Assembly: GCA_038562555.1 (NCBI GenBank)
Contig: JBCFBK010000053.1
Location: 1 to 39,609 of the forward strand
DNA: 39,609 nucleotides
Reading direction: 5' to 3'
Source: JBCFBK01 sp038562555
GTDB lineage: Bacteria; Bacteroidota; Bacteroidia; Bacteroidales; Prolixibacteraceae
In this document: positions 23,478-32,806 of the stretch, in pieces
Numbering within the stretch: position 1 is the stretch's first letter
Layout: every line of letters begins with the position of its first letter
Notes under the pieces: model-generated
Told to the model about the DNA's origin: nothing
The model's database searches: none
What the model saw: the letters and a program-made list of their open reading frames with translations, nothing else
Position numbers and translations under genes: made by a program

Positions 23478-24341
23478 ATGGAAAAACGTGACGATCCTGA
23501 ATTCACTAAACTTGGGTTTGACGGTTTAAAGACGCTCGTGGGCTGGGCCCGTGACGAAGGCTGGAATCCCGGTCTCCATGATGCTGACGTGTTTTGGGGC
23601 ACTGATCCGGATGGCTTCTACGGGTATTATGAAAACGGAGAGCTTGTTGCCGGCGGATCGGTCGTTTGCTATAGCGGCAAGTTTGGTTTTATGGGTTTCT
23701 TTATTGTCAGGCCGGACCTGCGGGGAACGGGGATCGGGCGCAGGCTTTGGTTTCAGCGCCGCGATAAGCTGCTATCGAGACTGCAGGAAGGGGCGCCGAT
23801 CGGAATGGATGGGGTCGTGGCCATGCAGCCGTTCTATCAAAAAGGGGGGTTTCAACTGGCCTTTCGGGATGAGCGGCACGAAAGAACAGGACAGCCGTTT
23901 CTGCTTCACCCTTTTGTTTTGCCTGTGAAAGAACAGGATATGGACCAGGTCGTGGAATATGACAGCCGGTGCTTTGGCTTCTCCCGGCCTCAATTTATGC
24001 AGCAGTGGCTGAACCTGGCTGATGCAAGTGCATTTAAATATCAGGCTGACGGTAAAGTGCGGGGACTTGCTGTTATCCGCAAAGCCGCAGCCGGACACCG
24101 GATCGGGCCGCTTTTTGCAGACAGCAGGAATATTGCCGAAGAACTGTATAAAGCCTGCCTGGATGCGGCGCCGGGAGAGCAGGTGTTCATTGATATTCCG
24201 GTGATCAACAGCGATGCGGTGGCGCTTGTACAGAAATACGGCACAAACTGTTGTTTTGAATGTGGCCGGATGTACTACGGGAAAGCTCCTGTGATGACAG
24301 TCGATAAAATATTCGGGATTACCAGCCTGGAACTTGGCTGA
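23478..24341 (+). CDS. GNAT acetyltransferase with C-terminal Acetyltransf_18 domain
   Basis: The 287-residue protein has an N-terminal GNAT domain (about residues 1-130). Its acetyl-CoA loop is RPDLRGTGIGRRLW (about 78-91), followed by the typical GMDGVVAMQPFYQKGGFQLA. The C-terminal part (about 150-285) matches Acetyltransf_18, with YDSRCFGFSRPQFMQQWL, GPLFADSRNIAEELYKACL and VFIDIPVINSDAVALVQKYG. This two-domain layout is that of YitH-like proteins, which acetylate small amines; the substrate is unknown. It is convergent with the TonB receptor gene and stands alone. Confidence 0.88.
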   Translation: MEKRDDPEFTKLGFDGLKTLVGWARDEGWNPGLHDADVFWGTDPDGFYGYYENGELVAGGSVVCYSGKFGFMGFFIVRPDLRGTGIGRRLWFQRRDKLLSRLQEGAPIGMDGVVAMQPFYQKGGFQLAFRDERHERTGQPFLLHPFVLPVKEQDMDQVVEYDSRCFGFSRPQFMQQWLNLADASAFKYQADGKVRGLAVIRKAAAGHRIGPLFADSRNIAEELYKACLDAAPGEQVFIDIPVINSDAVALVQKYGTNCCFECGRMYYGKAPVMTVDKIFGITSLELG

Positions 24342-24372
24342 AAAACTGCAAAACCCGGTTATAAACCCGTTC

Positions 24373-26400
24373 TCAGATTTCAAACTGTAAGCTCATCCAC
24401 CAGGACCTTCCGTATGCGTCAACGCCGGAACCGTGAACGCGGTAAGCTGTATTGAACATGTTCTGAAGGCCCGCGTTCACGGAGACTTTTTCGAGCGAGT
24501 ACCCTAATTTGAGGTTGACAACTTCCCAGCCCGGCGTGCCTCCCCTCGGGATCCGGTGGTCATCGATGTCGCCGTTTGAAAGCCTGTCTTGTTTGGCCGC
24601 AAACAGGAATTCCGTTTCACCAAAGAGTTTTGATTTGGCATATTGCAGCGCCAGTTTGCCATTCAGTGGAGGGATCCGCCGCATCGGCTCTCCTTTTTCT
24701 GTATTCTCACCATGCGTCCAGCAGAGGTTATTCAGGAGCGATAAACAGGAGTTCAGTTTAACCGTGGACTCAAATTCGACGCCGTGAAGCATTGAACGGG
24801 CCATGTTTTCCTTTTTATATACGCGTTGCCCGTCCAGGTATTCGCTCCCGTTGTAGGTGGCTTCGACCCGTTCAATCTGATCATTGATTCGCGTCCGGAA
24901 TGCCGTGAAGGCGATCGAACTGTTTCCGGATGATCGTTTATAGCCGGCTTCGAGGGTAAGCGCCTTTTCGGGCGAGAGGCCCGTCGAAGGAATTTCGATC
25001 CCGTAATCAAAGAGTCCGAAGGTGCTGATGTCATTGATGTTTGGAGCACGGAAGGCCGAGTGGAGCGACAGAATGAGTTGTTGGTTTGCCGAGGTAAAAT
25101 ACTGCAGAGCAAGGTTTCCGACCAACGACGAAGGTTTCAGGTTCACCTCGCCGAATTCCTCATCAACTGAGCGAATCCGGAAGGCGTTAAAACGTCCGCC
25201 GGCATTCAGGCTGAACTTGTTGTAAGACAAGGTGTGCTGACTAAAACCGGCCAGATTGGTCATGGTTGATCCGTCGGGATAAAGGCCACGCAGCGAAGCC
25301 TCTTCGCCGGTTGACGTGTTTGTTTCCTTCTTCTCCGAGTCCACCCGGTCGGCATAAAACTCCGCACCGCTTACGGCTTGCCAGTTTTTATTAATTTCGG
25401 AGTGGATTTCCGCCGACATGCCCCAGGTTTTCACCTGGTCGTGTTCCCGCTGAACAGCGGAGGAATTCTCCTTTTGGATTTTCCGGATTTCATCCGAAAA
25501 CTGGTTTGAAACCGTCAGGTTGATCTTCCTGAACACGGGGTTGTCGTGGAAATGCTCCAGTTTGATGTACGAGAGCCGATGGACCTGCGGGTCGTAGGAG
25601 TAGAGGCTGTAACCCCGTTGTGCGACCTGGTCGTAGCGCGGAACGTCATTTTGGATGAGGTACTGGTAAGCCGAAGTCAGTTGCCAATTTCCCGCCAGCC
25701 TCAGCCGGCCTTTAAGATTGACACCCGTTTCCTGATAGCCTGAAGGTCGTTCGTATCCGAGCGAACCCCCGGCAAATAAATCGCCAAAATCTTTGTAGTT
25801 CACATTGCCCGAGAGGGCAAAATTTTGAGCCTGAAAAGACAATTCGCCGGCACCTGATTTCTCCATGTCACGGTTCATGTATTTGAACTGTCCCCGGCCT
25901 CCCAGCCTTGGTTTCCCGGAAATGTACTCCGGCGAACTGGTAAGGACATTGATCACCCCGCCCAGGGCATCGCTGCCATACAACACGGAACCTTTACCCC
26001 GGACCACCTCCACCCGGTCGACCGAAAAAACATCGATGGTGTTAAAGTACTGGTTGGGGCCATACCGGAAGGTGGCATTGTTAAGGCGGATGCCGTCGAT
26101 CAGGAGCAGCGTCTGATTGCCGGTGAGCCCTCTGACAATCGGCGACCCTCCGCCGTGGTTTGTTTTCTGCATCCACACGCCGGTCGTGCCCGTTAAGGCA
26201 TCGGCCAGCGAGCGGGGTGCATTGTTTTTCAGTTCCTGTCCGCTTAAAACCGAAACCGCGTCGGGGGTTTCAAACGCAGAGAATTCTTTTCTTGATGCCG
26301 TCACCACAATCTTGTTCAGAACGAGGCTGTCGGTTATCTGTGCAACTGCCTGCCCCATTGAAAATGCAGCTATGAGGAATGTTACCAACCGTTTTTCCAT
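24373..26400 (-). CDS. TonB-dependent outer-membrane receptor
   Basis: The 675-residue precursor has a signal peptide (MEKRLVTFLIAAFSMGQAVA) and a short TonB-box-like segment (KIVVTASRKEF, near residue 30). The plug domain (about 45-155) has GTTGVWMQKTNHGGGSPIVR, LLLIDGIRLNNATF and VEVVRGKGSVLYGSDALGGV. The C-terminal beta barrel ends in the aromatic WWMSLQFEI. The N-terminal CarboxypepD-like extension of SusC proteins is absent and there is no SusD partner, so it is closer to siderophore, heme or cobalamin-type receptors. It lies three bases after a lipoprotein with propeller and phosphoesterase domains, so the two form an operon. Confidence 0.92.
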   Translation of the reverse strand: MEKRLVTFLIAAFSMGQAVAQITDSLVLNKIVVTASRKEFSAFETPDAVSVLSGQELKNNAPRSLADALTGTTGVWMQKTNHGGGSPIVRGLTGNQTLLLIDGIRLNNATFRYGPNQYFNTIDVFSVDRVEVVRGKGSVLYGSDALGGVINVLTSSPEYISGKPRLGGRGQFKYMNRDMEKSGAGELSFQAQNFALSGNVNYKDFGDLFAGGSLGYERPSGYQETGVNLKGRLRLAGNWQLTSAYQYLIQNDVPRYDQVAQRGYSLYSYDPQVHRLSYIKLEHFHDNPVFRKINLTVSNQFSDEIRKIQKENSSAVQREHDQVKTWGMSAEIHSEINKNWQAVSGAEFYADRVDSEKKETNTSTGEEASLRGLYPDGSTMTNLAGFSQHTLSYNKFSLNAGGRFNAFRIRSVDEEFGEVNLKPSSLVGNLALQYFTSANQQLILSLHSAFRAPNINDISTFGLFDYGIEIPSTGLSPEKALTLEAGYKRSSGNSSIAFTAFRTRINDQIERVEATYNGSEYLDGQRVYKKENMARSMLHGVEFESTVKLNSCLSLLNNLCWTHGENTEKGEPMRRIPPLNGKLALQYAKSKLFGETEFLFAAKQDRLSNGDIDDHRIPRGGTPGWEVVNLKLGYSLEKVSVNAGLQNMFNTAYRVHGSGVDAYGRSWWMSLQFEI

Positions 26401-26403
26401 ACC

Positions 26404-29202
26404 TTACTTCGCTTTCTCCCTGTTTTCCAGCCGGTACTCGTCTTTTTCCTTGCTCTCCCTCATCATATCTTCCTTGTTATCCATCACAGGAGATTCTTCC
26501 AGCGCCTTCCAGTCAAAATTTTCATCGAAGGGATCGAGCGCTTTTTGCGGATCGAAAAAACGCGGGTCGGCCGGCAAAGCGCTGTAAGGTTTAAAGTCGG
26601 GCGTTTCAGTAAAGAAATCGGCCAGGTCGGTAGCCCCGGCGTCGTATTGGTTGAGATAAGGCAGTCCGAGGATGTTCCAAAACGTTTTAAAGATGCTTCC
26701 GAAGCTGTAATGCTGGTGACTCACGTAATTCCGCTTCACCCAGGGTGATGCCAGCATTAAGATGCTGCGGTGGGCATCGACATGGTCCACGCCATTCTGG
26801 GCATCGTCTTCGGTAATCACGATCAGCATGTTTTTCCAATAGGGTGTGCGCGACAGGAATTCGATGATGCGTCCCACGGCCAGGTCATTGTCGGCCATGT
26901 AACTTTCGCGGAAAGGATATCCCGCCTCGGGTCGTTCGCCTGCACCATGGTCGTTTGGAATGATCACGGTTAAAAGCGCCGGCATGGTGTCTTTGCCGTT
27001 CATCCATTTCTGCTGAAATTCCTTTTGGAACTGGTCGATGCGAAACTGATCGGGAATGGCTGTGTTATAGGTAGGATATAATTTTGAGGTACGGTCCCAG
27101 ATTGGCTGCGGAAGCGGGAAGTTGATGTATTGCCTCACGCCTTCATGTTTATATTGCGCTTCATAAATGGCTGGTTCAAACATGATGCTGAATCCGAAAT
27201 TATAAAAGTCGGTTTCATTCCGTTCGAGATGGTCCCACATCGATCCTGCTTCGTTGTAGTCTTCGGGGTAAATGGCCCCGGCTGCGCCGTTCATGGCATA
27301 AACGCCCGGCGCTTTCGAGTTGAAAACGAATTTCCGGTTTCCTCCGTAGCTGGCGGCGGTGCAGGTTTCGGTCCATTCGTTCGGGTAGGTGTTGACCAGC
27401 CAGCGATGGCCATCGGCCGACACGTCCGAATCGACATAGAAGTTGTCGGAAACGGCAAAATCGCGGGCAAGTTTGAGATGATTGACCATGACATCGGCAT
27501 GTTGGACCGAGTCAGTGCCCTTGCTGTTCCGGAAATTTACGCCGGTACCGTAGCGGGCCAGCGTGGGATCGCCTTTCGCGTTTTCGAGCTGGCCAAAAAC
27601 TTCGTCGTACGTCCTGTTTTCCTTCGAAATAAAGACAATGTGCCGGATAGGGCTTTCCTTTTCTCCCGGATATAGCGGCACCGGGTTATTCTTCCGCCAG
27701 GCGTATTTTTCTGATCCGGCTTTTTCAAAATGGAAGTTGTTTGAAACGACCTGAGCGGTAAGGCCGTCCAGTTCCTGATCGGATGGAATATCCAGTACCT
27801 GAACGGTTCCCTTCATCAGCGACCCGATGTAGCTTCCTTCCTGTTTGCGTTCGAAGTCTGCACCCCCGTTCGGGCCGCTTCCAAAGCCTTTTGCGTTGGC
27901 TACGATCAGTTTTTTGCCGTCGTTGCTTACTTTCAGCTTTGCCGGAAACCAGCCGGTGGGGATATAGCCGATTGTGCGCAGCTTTTTGACATCGACAACC
28001 GCTACCGCGTTGATGCCGGAGCAGGCCACATACAGCCGCTGATTATCGGGCGAAAGCGCAAGCCCAAAGGGAATGGCGCCGCGGAACTGCTTCATCCGAT
28101 CGTCGGGTTTCATGTAAATGGTGTTCACAACGGTGTCTTTTTCGACCGAAATGACCGAGATATTGTCGTTTGTTCCGTTACTCACAAAGACATAATCGCC
28201 GGTTGCCACCAGTGAATTGGGACTGGCCCCGCCCACGGCGGGAATGCCTTCGACCAGGGCACCGACCAGATGCCCTGTTTTTGTTTTTGCAATGACTTCG
28301 GGCTTTTCGGGATCTGTCAGCCTGATGGTGAACACCGAAAACGCTTCGGGGGCATTCATTTCGCCGAGGCCGGGAACCGACATGCTGTCGTTTTCGATCC
28401 CTTTTACCATCTCCTCACTACCGTAAGCGAATGCCGGATATTTGTAGGCTTTCTCCGTGACGTTTTCTTCGGTAATCCCGCCAAATTTGCTGTACTGGAA
28501 CATACCCACGTTGGCCACATAAATTTTCTGCTCATCGGGCGAAAGGCAAATGCCAAAGGGATACCGGCCCACGGGAACGCTGTGTTCCAGCTTGCCCGTT
28601 TCCGTGTTGACGATTACCATCCGGAAGCCGATCTGGTCGACTGCATAAAGCTTCTTTCCGTCTTTCGAAAGAACCAGGTCGCCGATATAGCCATGTGCGT
28701 AATCGGTTTCATCCGAAACAAAGGAGCAATCGAAAAATCCCTTCTTTTCTCCGGTCTGAAGGTCGAACAGAAAGATCTTATTTTCCTGCCCACCGGCTAC
28801 GTAAACCACCTTATTGTCGTTCGAAACGGCAAGGCCCATAAAAACCGATGCAAGTACGCCGCGGTCGGTTGCCGGTCCGGGAGGAATTTGCTGTACTTCC
28901 GGATTCTCCGACAGGATGTTGCGGACAATAGTGATTGACAGAGGGCTTGTTCCCGAGTTGGCTGTTATGGCCGTGTTCCCGTCGGGACTCAGGGTGAGGC
29001 CAAACGGATGGGGGGCCACAACAATGCTCTTCCCGGCAGGTTTGATGATCCTCCCGTTCGGGATGACCGTTTCACCGGCTTTGTCAATTGTTACCAACCG
29101 TTCACCGGCAGGGGCGGAGGCCACCCAGAGATCGGCTTTCCTGTTTGAATCACAGCCGGCCATTGCCATCACAAACGCCAAGGGGAGGATTAATTTATTC
29201 AT
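26404..29202 (-). CDS. YncE-like propeller plus phosphoesterase lipoprotein
   Basis: The 932-residue precursor begins MNKLILPLAFVMAMAGC, a lipoprotein signal. Residues about 25-470 form a YncE/YVTN-type beta propeller with repeats such as HPFGLTLSPDGNTAITANSG, YPFGICLSPDEQKIYVAN and PFGLALSPDNQRLYVACSG. Residues about 525-880 form a phosphoesterase domain (PF04185, alkaline-phosphatase superfamily). This domain has HIVFISKENRTYDEVFGQ (the metal-binding E/N/T of the family), SVSADGHRW and the later LLTVIIPNDHGAG and VITEDDAQNGVDHVDAHRS. The protein sits at the cell envelope and is co-transcribed with a TonB receptor, suggesting release or uptake of a phosphate-containing compound. The substrate is unknown. 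Confidence 0.9.
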   Translation of the reverse strand: MNKLILPLAFVMAMAGCDSNRKADLWVASAPAGERLVTIDKAGETVIPNGRIIKPAGKSIVVAPHPFGLTLSPDGNTAITANSGTSPLSITIVRNILSENPEVQQIPPGPATDRGVLASVFMGLAVSNDNKVVYVAGGQENKIFLFDLQTGEKKGFFDCSFVSDETDYAHGYIGDLVLSKDGKKLYAVDQIGFRMVIVNTETGKLEHSVPVGRYPFGICLSPDEQKIYVANVGMFQYSKFGGITEENVTEKAYKYPAFAYGSEEMVKGIENDSMSVPGLGEMNAPEAFSVFTIRLTDPEKPEVIAKTKTGHLVGALVEGIPAVGGASPNSLVATGDYVFVSNGTNDNISVISVEKDTVVNTIYMKPDDRMKQFRGAIPFGLALSPDNQRLYVACSGINAVAVVDVKKLRTIGYIPTGWFPAKLKVSNDGKKLIVANAKGFGSGPNGGADFERKQEGSYIGSLMKGTVQVLDIPSDQELDGLTAQVVSNNFHFEKAGSEKYAWRKNNPVPLYPGEKESPIRHIVFISKENRTYDEVFGQLENAKGDPTLARYGTGVNFRNSKGTDSVQHADVMVNHLKLARDFAVSDNFYVDSDVSADGHRWLVNTYPNEWTETCTAASYGGNRKFVFNSKAPGVYAMNGAAGAIYPEDYNEAGSMWDHLERNETDFYNFGFSIMFEPAIYEAQYKHEGVRQYINFPLPQPIWDRTSKLYPTYNTAIPDQFRIDQFQKEFQQKWMNGKDTMPALLTVIIPNDHGAGERPEAGYPFRESYMADNDLAVGRIIEFLSRTPYWKNMLIVITEDDAQNGVDHVDAHRSILMLASPWVKRNYVSHQHYSFGSIFKTFWNILGLPYLNQYDAGATDLADFFTETPDFKPYSALPADPRFFDPQKALDPFDENFDWKALEESPVMDNKEDMMRESKEKDEYRLENREKAK

Positions 29203-29357
29203 TTTTTTAACGTTGAGATTCTAAAAAAGCGTGCGCAGAACTATTTAAAGTAAAAGTACGTCATAAAAACAAACCCGGCAAACGATTGTTGCGCGTTTCA
29301 AACGCTCATATGATTAAAATTTGGCTAAATTAGGCCGGAAATATAAAGCATAGGTTT

Positions 29358-30356
29358 ATGAAAAGAGTAGCGGTAGTCGGTTTTGGTTTTATGGGCATGA
29401 CCCATGCGGTCAATATTCTGGAGAACAAGGATCTGGAATTGGTTGCGATTGTGGATAAACGTCCGGACGCGATTGCCGAAAGCCTGCTTCGGTCTGCCGG
29501 GAATTTCAGCACCGGAAGACTGGATACGGCCGTTCTGGAAAAGATTAATCAGTATACGAGTCTTGATGAATGCCTTGACCGTGAAAACATCGATGCCGTT
29601 CATATTTGTGTGCATACCAGCCTGCATTACGAACTGGCAAAACAGGCGCTTCTGCGTCAGAAACATGTTTTTCTCGAAAAGCCTTTTTGTCTGGATGTGA
29701 GTCAGGCGGAAGAACTGATCCGTCTTGCAGGGCAACAACAAAAGCTCTTAATGGTCGGACACGTGCTCCGGTTTATGCCGCCGTATCAGAAGCTCAAGCA
29801 GTGGATCGACTCGGGCGAATTGGGCAGGCTTCGCTTTCTTTCGCTGAACCGGTTTTCAGGAGTCCCGGCCTGGGGGCAATGGAAAGATCGCGGCGTTATA
29901 GAGGCGTCGGGAGGCGCTCTGTTTGATCTGGTCATTCATGACATCGATTTTGCCAACTACCTGTTAGGTATGCCAACATCGATAAAATGCAGTTATTTGC
30001 CGGGTGGCTTGAGCCGGCATGATTACATCAGCGCGATGTGGCATTATGAGGAAACCGACGTGTACGTGAAAATAGAGGGCGGGAATATATTCCATGCAGG
30101 TTTTCCTTTCCAGGCGGGCTTCATGGCCCGGTTCGATCGAGCCAGCGTGTCTTATACGACGATGAAGGGCGATGTGACCACCATTGCGGATGATGCGGGG
30201 GCCCGGGAAGTGCCGGCGGGCGATGCCGGTTCCGGATATTATAATGAGATTGCATATTTTGCCCAATGCATGGAAAATAATGTGCAACCGGAAAAATGCA
30301 CTCCGGCCTCGTCGCTTGGGGCCATTCAGTTGTGTTATCAGAGCTTGTGCGGATAA
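29358..30356 (+). CDS. Cytosolic Gfo/Idh/MocA oxidoreductase
   Basis: The 332-residue protein has the dinucleotide loop VVGFGFMGMTHA (residues 6-17) and EKP at 107-109 (VFLEKPFCLD). The second-domain marks are HVLRFMPPYQKLKQWIDSGE, GGALFDLVIHDIDFANYLLG and a final helix. There is no export signal, unlike the relative at 15408. It uses NAD(P) to oxidise or reduce a sugar or cyclitol; the substrate is not clear. Its 3' end overlaps the convergent histidine kinase gene by 19 bases. It stands alone, so a link to the keto-sugar cluster is possible but not shown. Confidence 0.87.
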   Translation: MKRVAVVGFGFMGMTHAVNILENKDLELVAIVDKRPDAIAESLLRSAGNFSTGRLDTAVLEKINQYTSLDECLDRENIDAVHICVHTSLHYELAKQALLRQKHVFLEKPFCLDVSQAEELIRLAGQQQKLLMVGHVLRFMPPYQKLKQWIDSGELGRLRFLSLNRFSGVPAWGQWKDRGVIEASGGALFDLVIHDIDFANYLLGMPTSIKCSYLPGGLSRHDYISAMWHYEETDVYVKIEGGNIFHAGFPFQAGFMARFDRASVSYTTMKGDVTTIADDAGAREVPAGDAGSGYYNEIAYFAQCMENNVQPEKCTPASSLGAIQLCYQSLCG

Positions 30357-31999
30357 ACCGGAGGCGCGCTGTTTTCATCCAGGGGAAAGGAGAACCTGAA
30401 TATCGTGCCTTTTCCCGCTTCCGATTCCAGTTCAATTTCGCCGCCCATCATATCGATCAGGTTTTTTACAATGGCAAGTCCGAGTCCCGCCCCGCCATAA
30501 AGTCTCGTTAAGGAGTTGTCGACCTGTCTGAACCGCTCAAAAACAGCCGACCGATGCTCGGGCTTTATGCCAATTCCGGTATCTTTGACGAAAAAGCCAA
30601 TCTTCCGGTCATAAATCCCATCAAAGCCAAAGACTATTTCTCCCTGGCTTGTAAATTTAACCGCATTATTCAGCAGGTTTGTAAAGATCTGGATCAACCT
30701 GATTTTGTCGGTGGTCAGCCACACAGCTTCCTCCGGTTGTCGAAGCGACAGTCTGACATGATCTTTTCCCAGGTTGATGATTTTATTTCGGAAAACGGTG
30801 TCCAGTTCACCTAAGACCGAAGAGACTTCGAAGCGTCGTTTGGCAATGACCAACTGGTGGGTTTCGAGTTTGGAAATATCCAGCACGTCACTGATGATTT
30901 GCTGAAGGCTCTCCGAATTCTGATCAATAATCGAAAGATATTCCTCTCTTTTTTTTTGCGGAATATCATCCTGAACGGTCAGAATTTGAGTGAAACCCAG
31001 GATTGCGTTCAGGGGCGTTCTGATTTCATGGCTCATATTGGCCAGGAAAGCTGATTTTAACCGGTCGCTTTCTTCAGCTTTTTCCTTTGCCTGGGTGGTT
31101 TCCTTAATTTCCTGTTCCAGGTAGGCATTGAGTTCATGAACTTTCTGTTCATACGCTTTTCGTTCGGTAATATCGATGGTGAGAATGAAAATTCCTTCGG
31201 AAGTTGGTTGTACCCGAAGGTCGAACCAGGCATTGGAGCCATCCGGATAGATAAATTCATTCTCAAAATTCTGGACAATCCGTTCATGCATGCATGTCGC
31301 CAATTTTTTATAGACTTCCGTATGCCCGATTCCCGGGAACATTTCGTACATGGTGTGATTGAGTAGCTTATCGGCAGGTGTTCTTGCATGCCGGGCGGCA
31401 GCATTGTTTACAAACAGGTATTTCCAGTCAAATCCAATGATCTGACATCCCTCGATCATATTTTCGAGAGTGGAGTGAAACCGGGATTCACTTTTTTGAA
31501 GCTCTGCTTCGGCTTTTTTCCGTTTTGAGATGTCACGGATGATGTAGAGCAGTTTCTCCGGCTTTCCCTGTTCGTCGCGGATAATTTCACCGTTGATCTC
31601 GATGAAGAAGGTGATCCCGCCCTTTTTCAGCCCGGTGTATTCCTGGGGAGGTATCGCTTTTCCGCTCAGGCGGAGGTGCAGGCTTTCCAAAACCTTTCCA
31701 TGTTCGGCAGGATCAATATACTGCAATACAGATGTTCCGTAGGCTTCGGCCTGATCTTCAAAGCCAAACATGCTTTGGGCATTTTTCGACGAAAAGAGAA
31801 TAGTGCCTGTCAGATCAGTAACCACGATCGTATCGGGCGAGACATTTACGAAAGTATCGTACAGATCCGCCTTTTCCCTCAAAGAGAGCTCTGTCTGTTT
31901 CCAGGTCAGGATTTCTTTTGCATGTGCCTTCTTCAATTCCGCCAGTTCCGCCTTCAATGCTGCGATTTCAAGTAAAAGCGCTTTTACAGCTCCGTCCAT
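30338..31999 (-). CDS. PAS-PAS sensor histidine kinase
   Basis: The 553-residue cytosolic protein begins with a coiled coil (about 1-45). Two PAS domains follow (about 46-160 and 172-282), each ending in the PAC-type DI(S/T)xRK segment, then a second coiled coil (283-312). The HisKA domain contains H324 in FLANMSHEIRTPLNAILGF. The ATPase domain (about 425-540) has the N box NLLNNAVKF, G1 VKDTGIGI, and G2 LYGGAGLGLAIVKNLI. No transmembrane helix is present, so it senses an internal or soluble signal. There is no adjacent response regulator and no receiver domain, so it is an orphan kinase here. The start could be slightly further in, but the coiled coil supports 31999. Confidence 0.92.
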   Translation of the reverse strand: MDGAVKALLLEIAALKAELAELKKAHAKEILTWKQTELSLREKADLYDTFVNVSPDTIVVTDLTGTILFSSKNAQSMFGFEDQAEAYGTSVLQYIDPAEHGKVLESLHLRLSGKAIPPQEYTGLKKGGITFFIEINGEIIRDEQGKPEKLLYIIRDISKRKKAEAELQKSESRFHSTLENMIEGCQIIGFDWKYLFVNNAAARHARTPADKLLNHTMYEMFPGIGHTEVYKKLATCMHERIVQNFENEFIYPDGSNAWFDLRVQPTSEGIFILTIDITERKAYEQKVHELNAYLEQEIKETTQAKEKAEESDRLKSAFLANMSHEIRTPLNAILGFTQILTVQDDIPQKKREEYLSIIDQNSESLQQIISDVLDISKLETHQLVIAKRRFEVSSVLGELDTVFRNKIINLGKDHVRLSLRQPEEAVWLTTDKIRLIQIFTNLLNNAVKFTSQGEIVFGFDGIYDRKIGFFVKDTGIGIKPEHRSAVFERFRQVDNSLTRLYGGAGLGLAIVKNLIDMMGGEIELESEAGKGTIFRFSFPLDENSAPPVYPHKL

Positions 32000-32116
32000 A
32001 AGGAAAACATTTTCCAGCTCGTTAGTCTTATGATGAATTCAGACCGGCTAAAATAGGAAAGTCGGAGGTAAAGTCAGCATAAAAGTCAAACAAAAAACAA
32101 ATCCCTAAAATATCAA

Positions 32117-32124
32117 TACCTTTG
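32117..32124 (+). promoter_or_regulatory. -7 box of the CDF-like gene
   Basis: TACCTTTG matches TAnnTTTG perfectly, 26 bases before ATG 32150. A TTG at the -33 distance is not seen in the A-rich stretch upstream, so confidence is moderate. Confidence 0.45.
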
Positions 32125-32149
32125 GAAAATCATTTAATGTAGGCGACAG

Positions 32150-32794
32150 ATGAATCAAACGGAGAAAAGAGGATACAGGCTGGCTTACCGGTTAAGCCTG
32201 TTCACAATATTTTACAATATAGCGGAAGGGGTGGTTTCGATGCTGATGGGTTATTCGGATGAAACGTTGGTTTTGTTCGGATTTGGCGCTGATAGTTTTA
32301 TTGAAGTGATGTCGGGACTTGGCATTGCGGTGATGATCCGGCGTATCGAGCAGAACCCGGACAGTGTCAGGCATCCTTTTGAGTTTACTGCCCTTCGGAT
32401 TACCGGGACAGCCTTTTATCTTTTATCGGCTGCCCTACTGGCCGGGGTCATTGTTAGCGTGATCACCGATCACAGGCCTGAAACAACCCTTTGGGGCATT
32501 ATCATTTCGGTGATCTCTATTGCCGTAATGCTCTGGCTGGTACGCGCCAAGGAGCAGGTTGGCAAGAAGCTGAACTCCGAACCGATTATAGCCGACAGCA
32601 AATGTACGCGTGTTTGCGTTTACATGTCGGTTGTCCTGTTGCTTTCCAGCCTGATTTACGAATTTACCGGTTTTGCCTACGCCGACGTGATCGGTGCGGC
32701 CGGCTTAATCTATTTTTCCATCAATGAAGGTCGTGAGGCATTTGAAAAAGCAAAGGGAAAATCGTGCGGCTGTAGTGACCATTGTCCCGGCTAA
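32150..32794 (+). CDS. CDF-like transmembrane protein without cytosolic domain
   Basis: The 214-residue protein has six hydrophobic segments. It shows the cation-efflux pattern in the second helix region (FYNIAEGVVSMLMGY, then FGADSFIEVMSGLGIAVM) and again later (IIADSKCTRVCVYMSVVLLL, then YADVIGAAGLIYFSINEGRE), with acidic residues placed where CDF proteins bind metal. The usual cytosolic C-terminal domain is missing; instead the chain ends in a short cysteine/histidine tail (CGCSDHC). It resembles short TMEM163-like CDF members. Zinc, copper or another transition metal is likely to be moved; direction is presumably outward. Confidence 0.78.
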   Translation: MNQTEKRGYRLAYRLSLFTIFYNIAEGVVSMLMGYSDETLVLFGFGADSFIEVMSGLGIAVMIRRIEQNPDSVRHPFEFTALRITGTAFYLLSAALLAGVIVSVITDHRPETTLWGIIISVISIAVMLWLVRAKEQVGKKLNSEPIIADSKCTRVCVYMSVVLLLSSLIYEFTGFAYADVIGAAGLIYFSINEGREAFEKAKGKSCGCSDHCPG

Positions 32795-32806
32795 GATCAG
32801 AGGCGC

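Noticed and set aside
28270..28938. Open frame of 222 codons on the plus strand
   Set aside because: It is antisense to the propeller domain of the lipoprotein at 26404-29202, which has clear family motifs; the frame has no recognisable protein.
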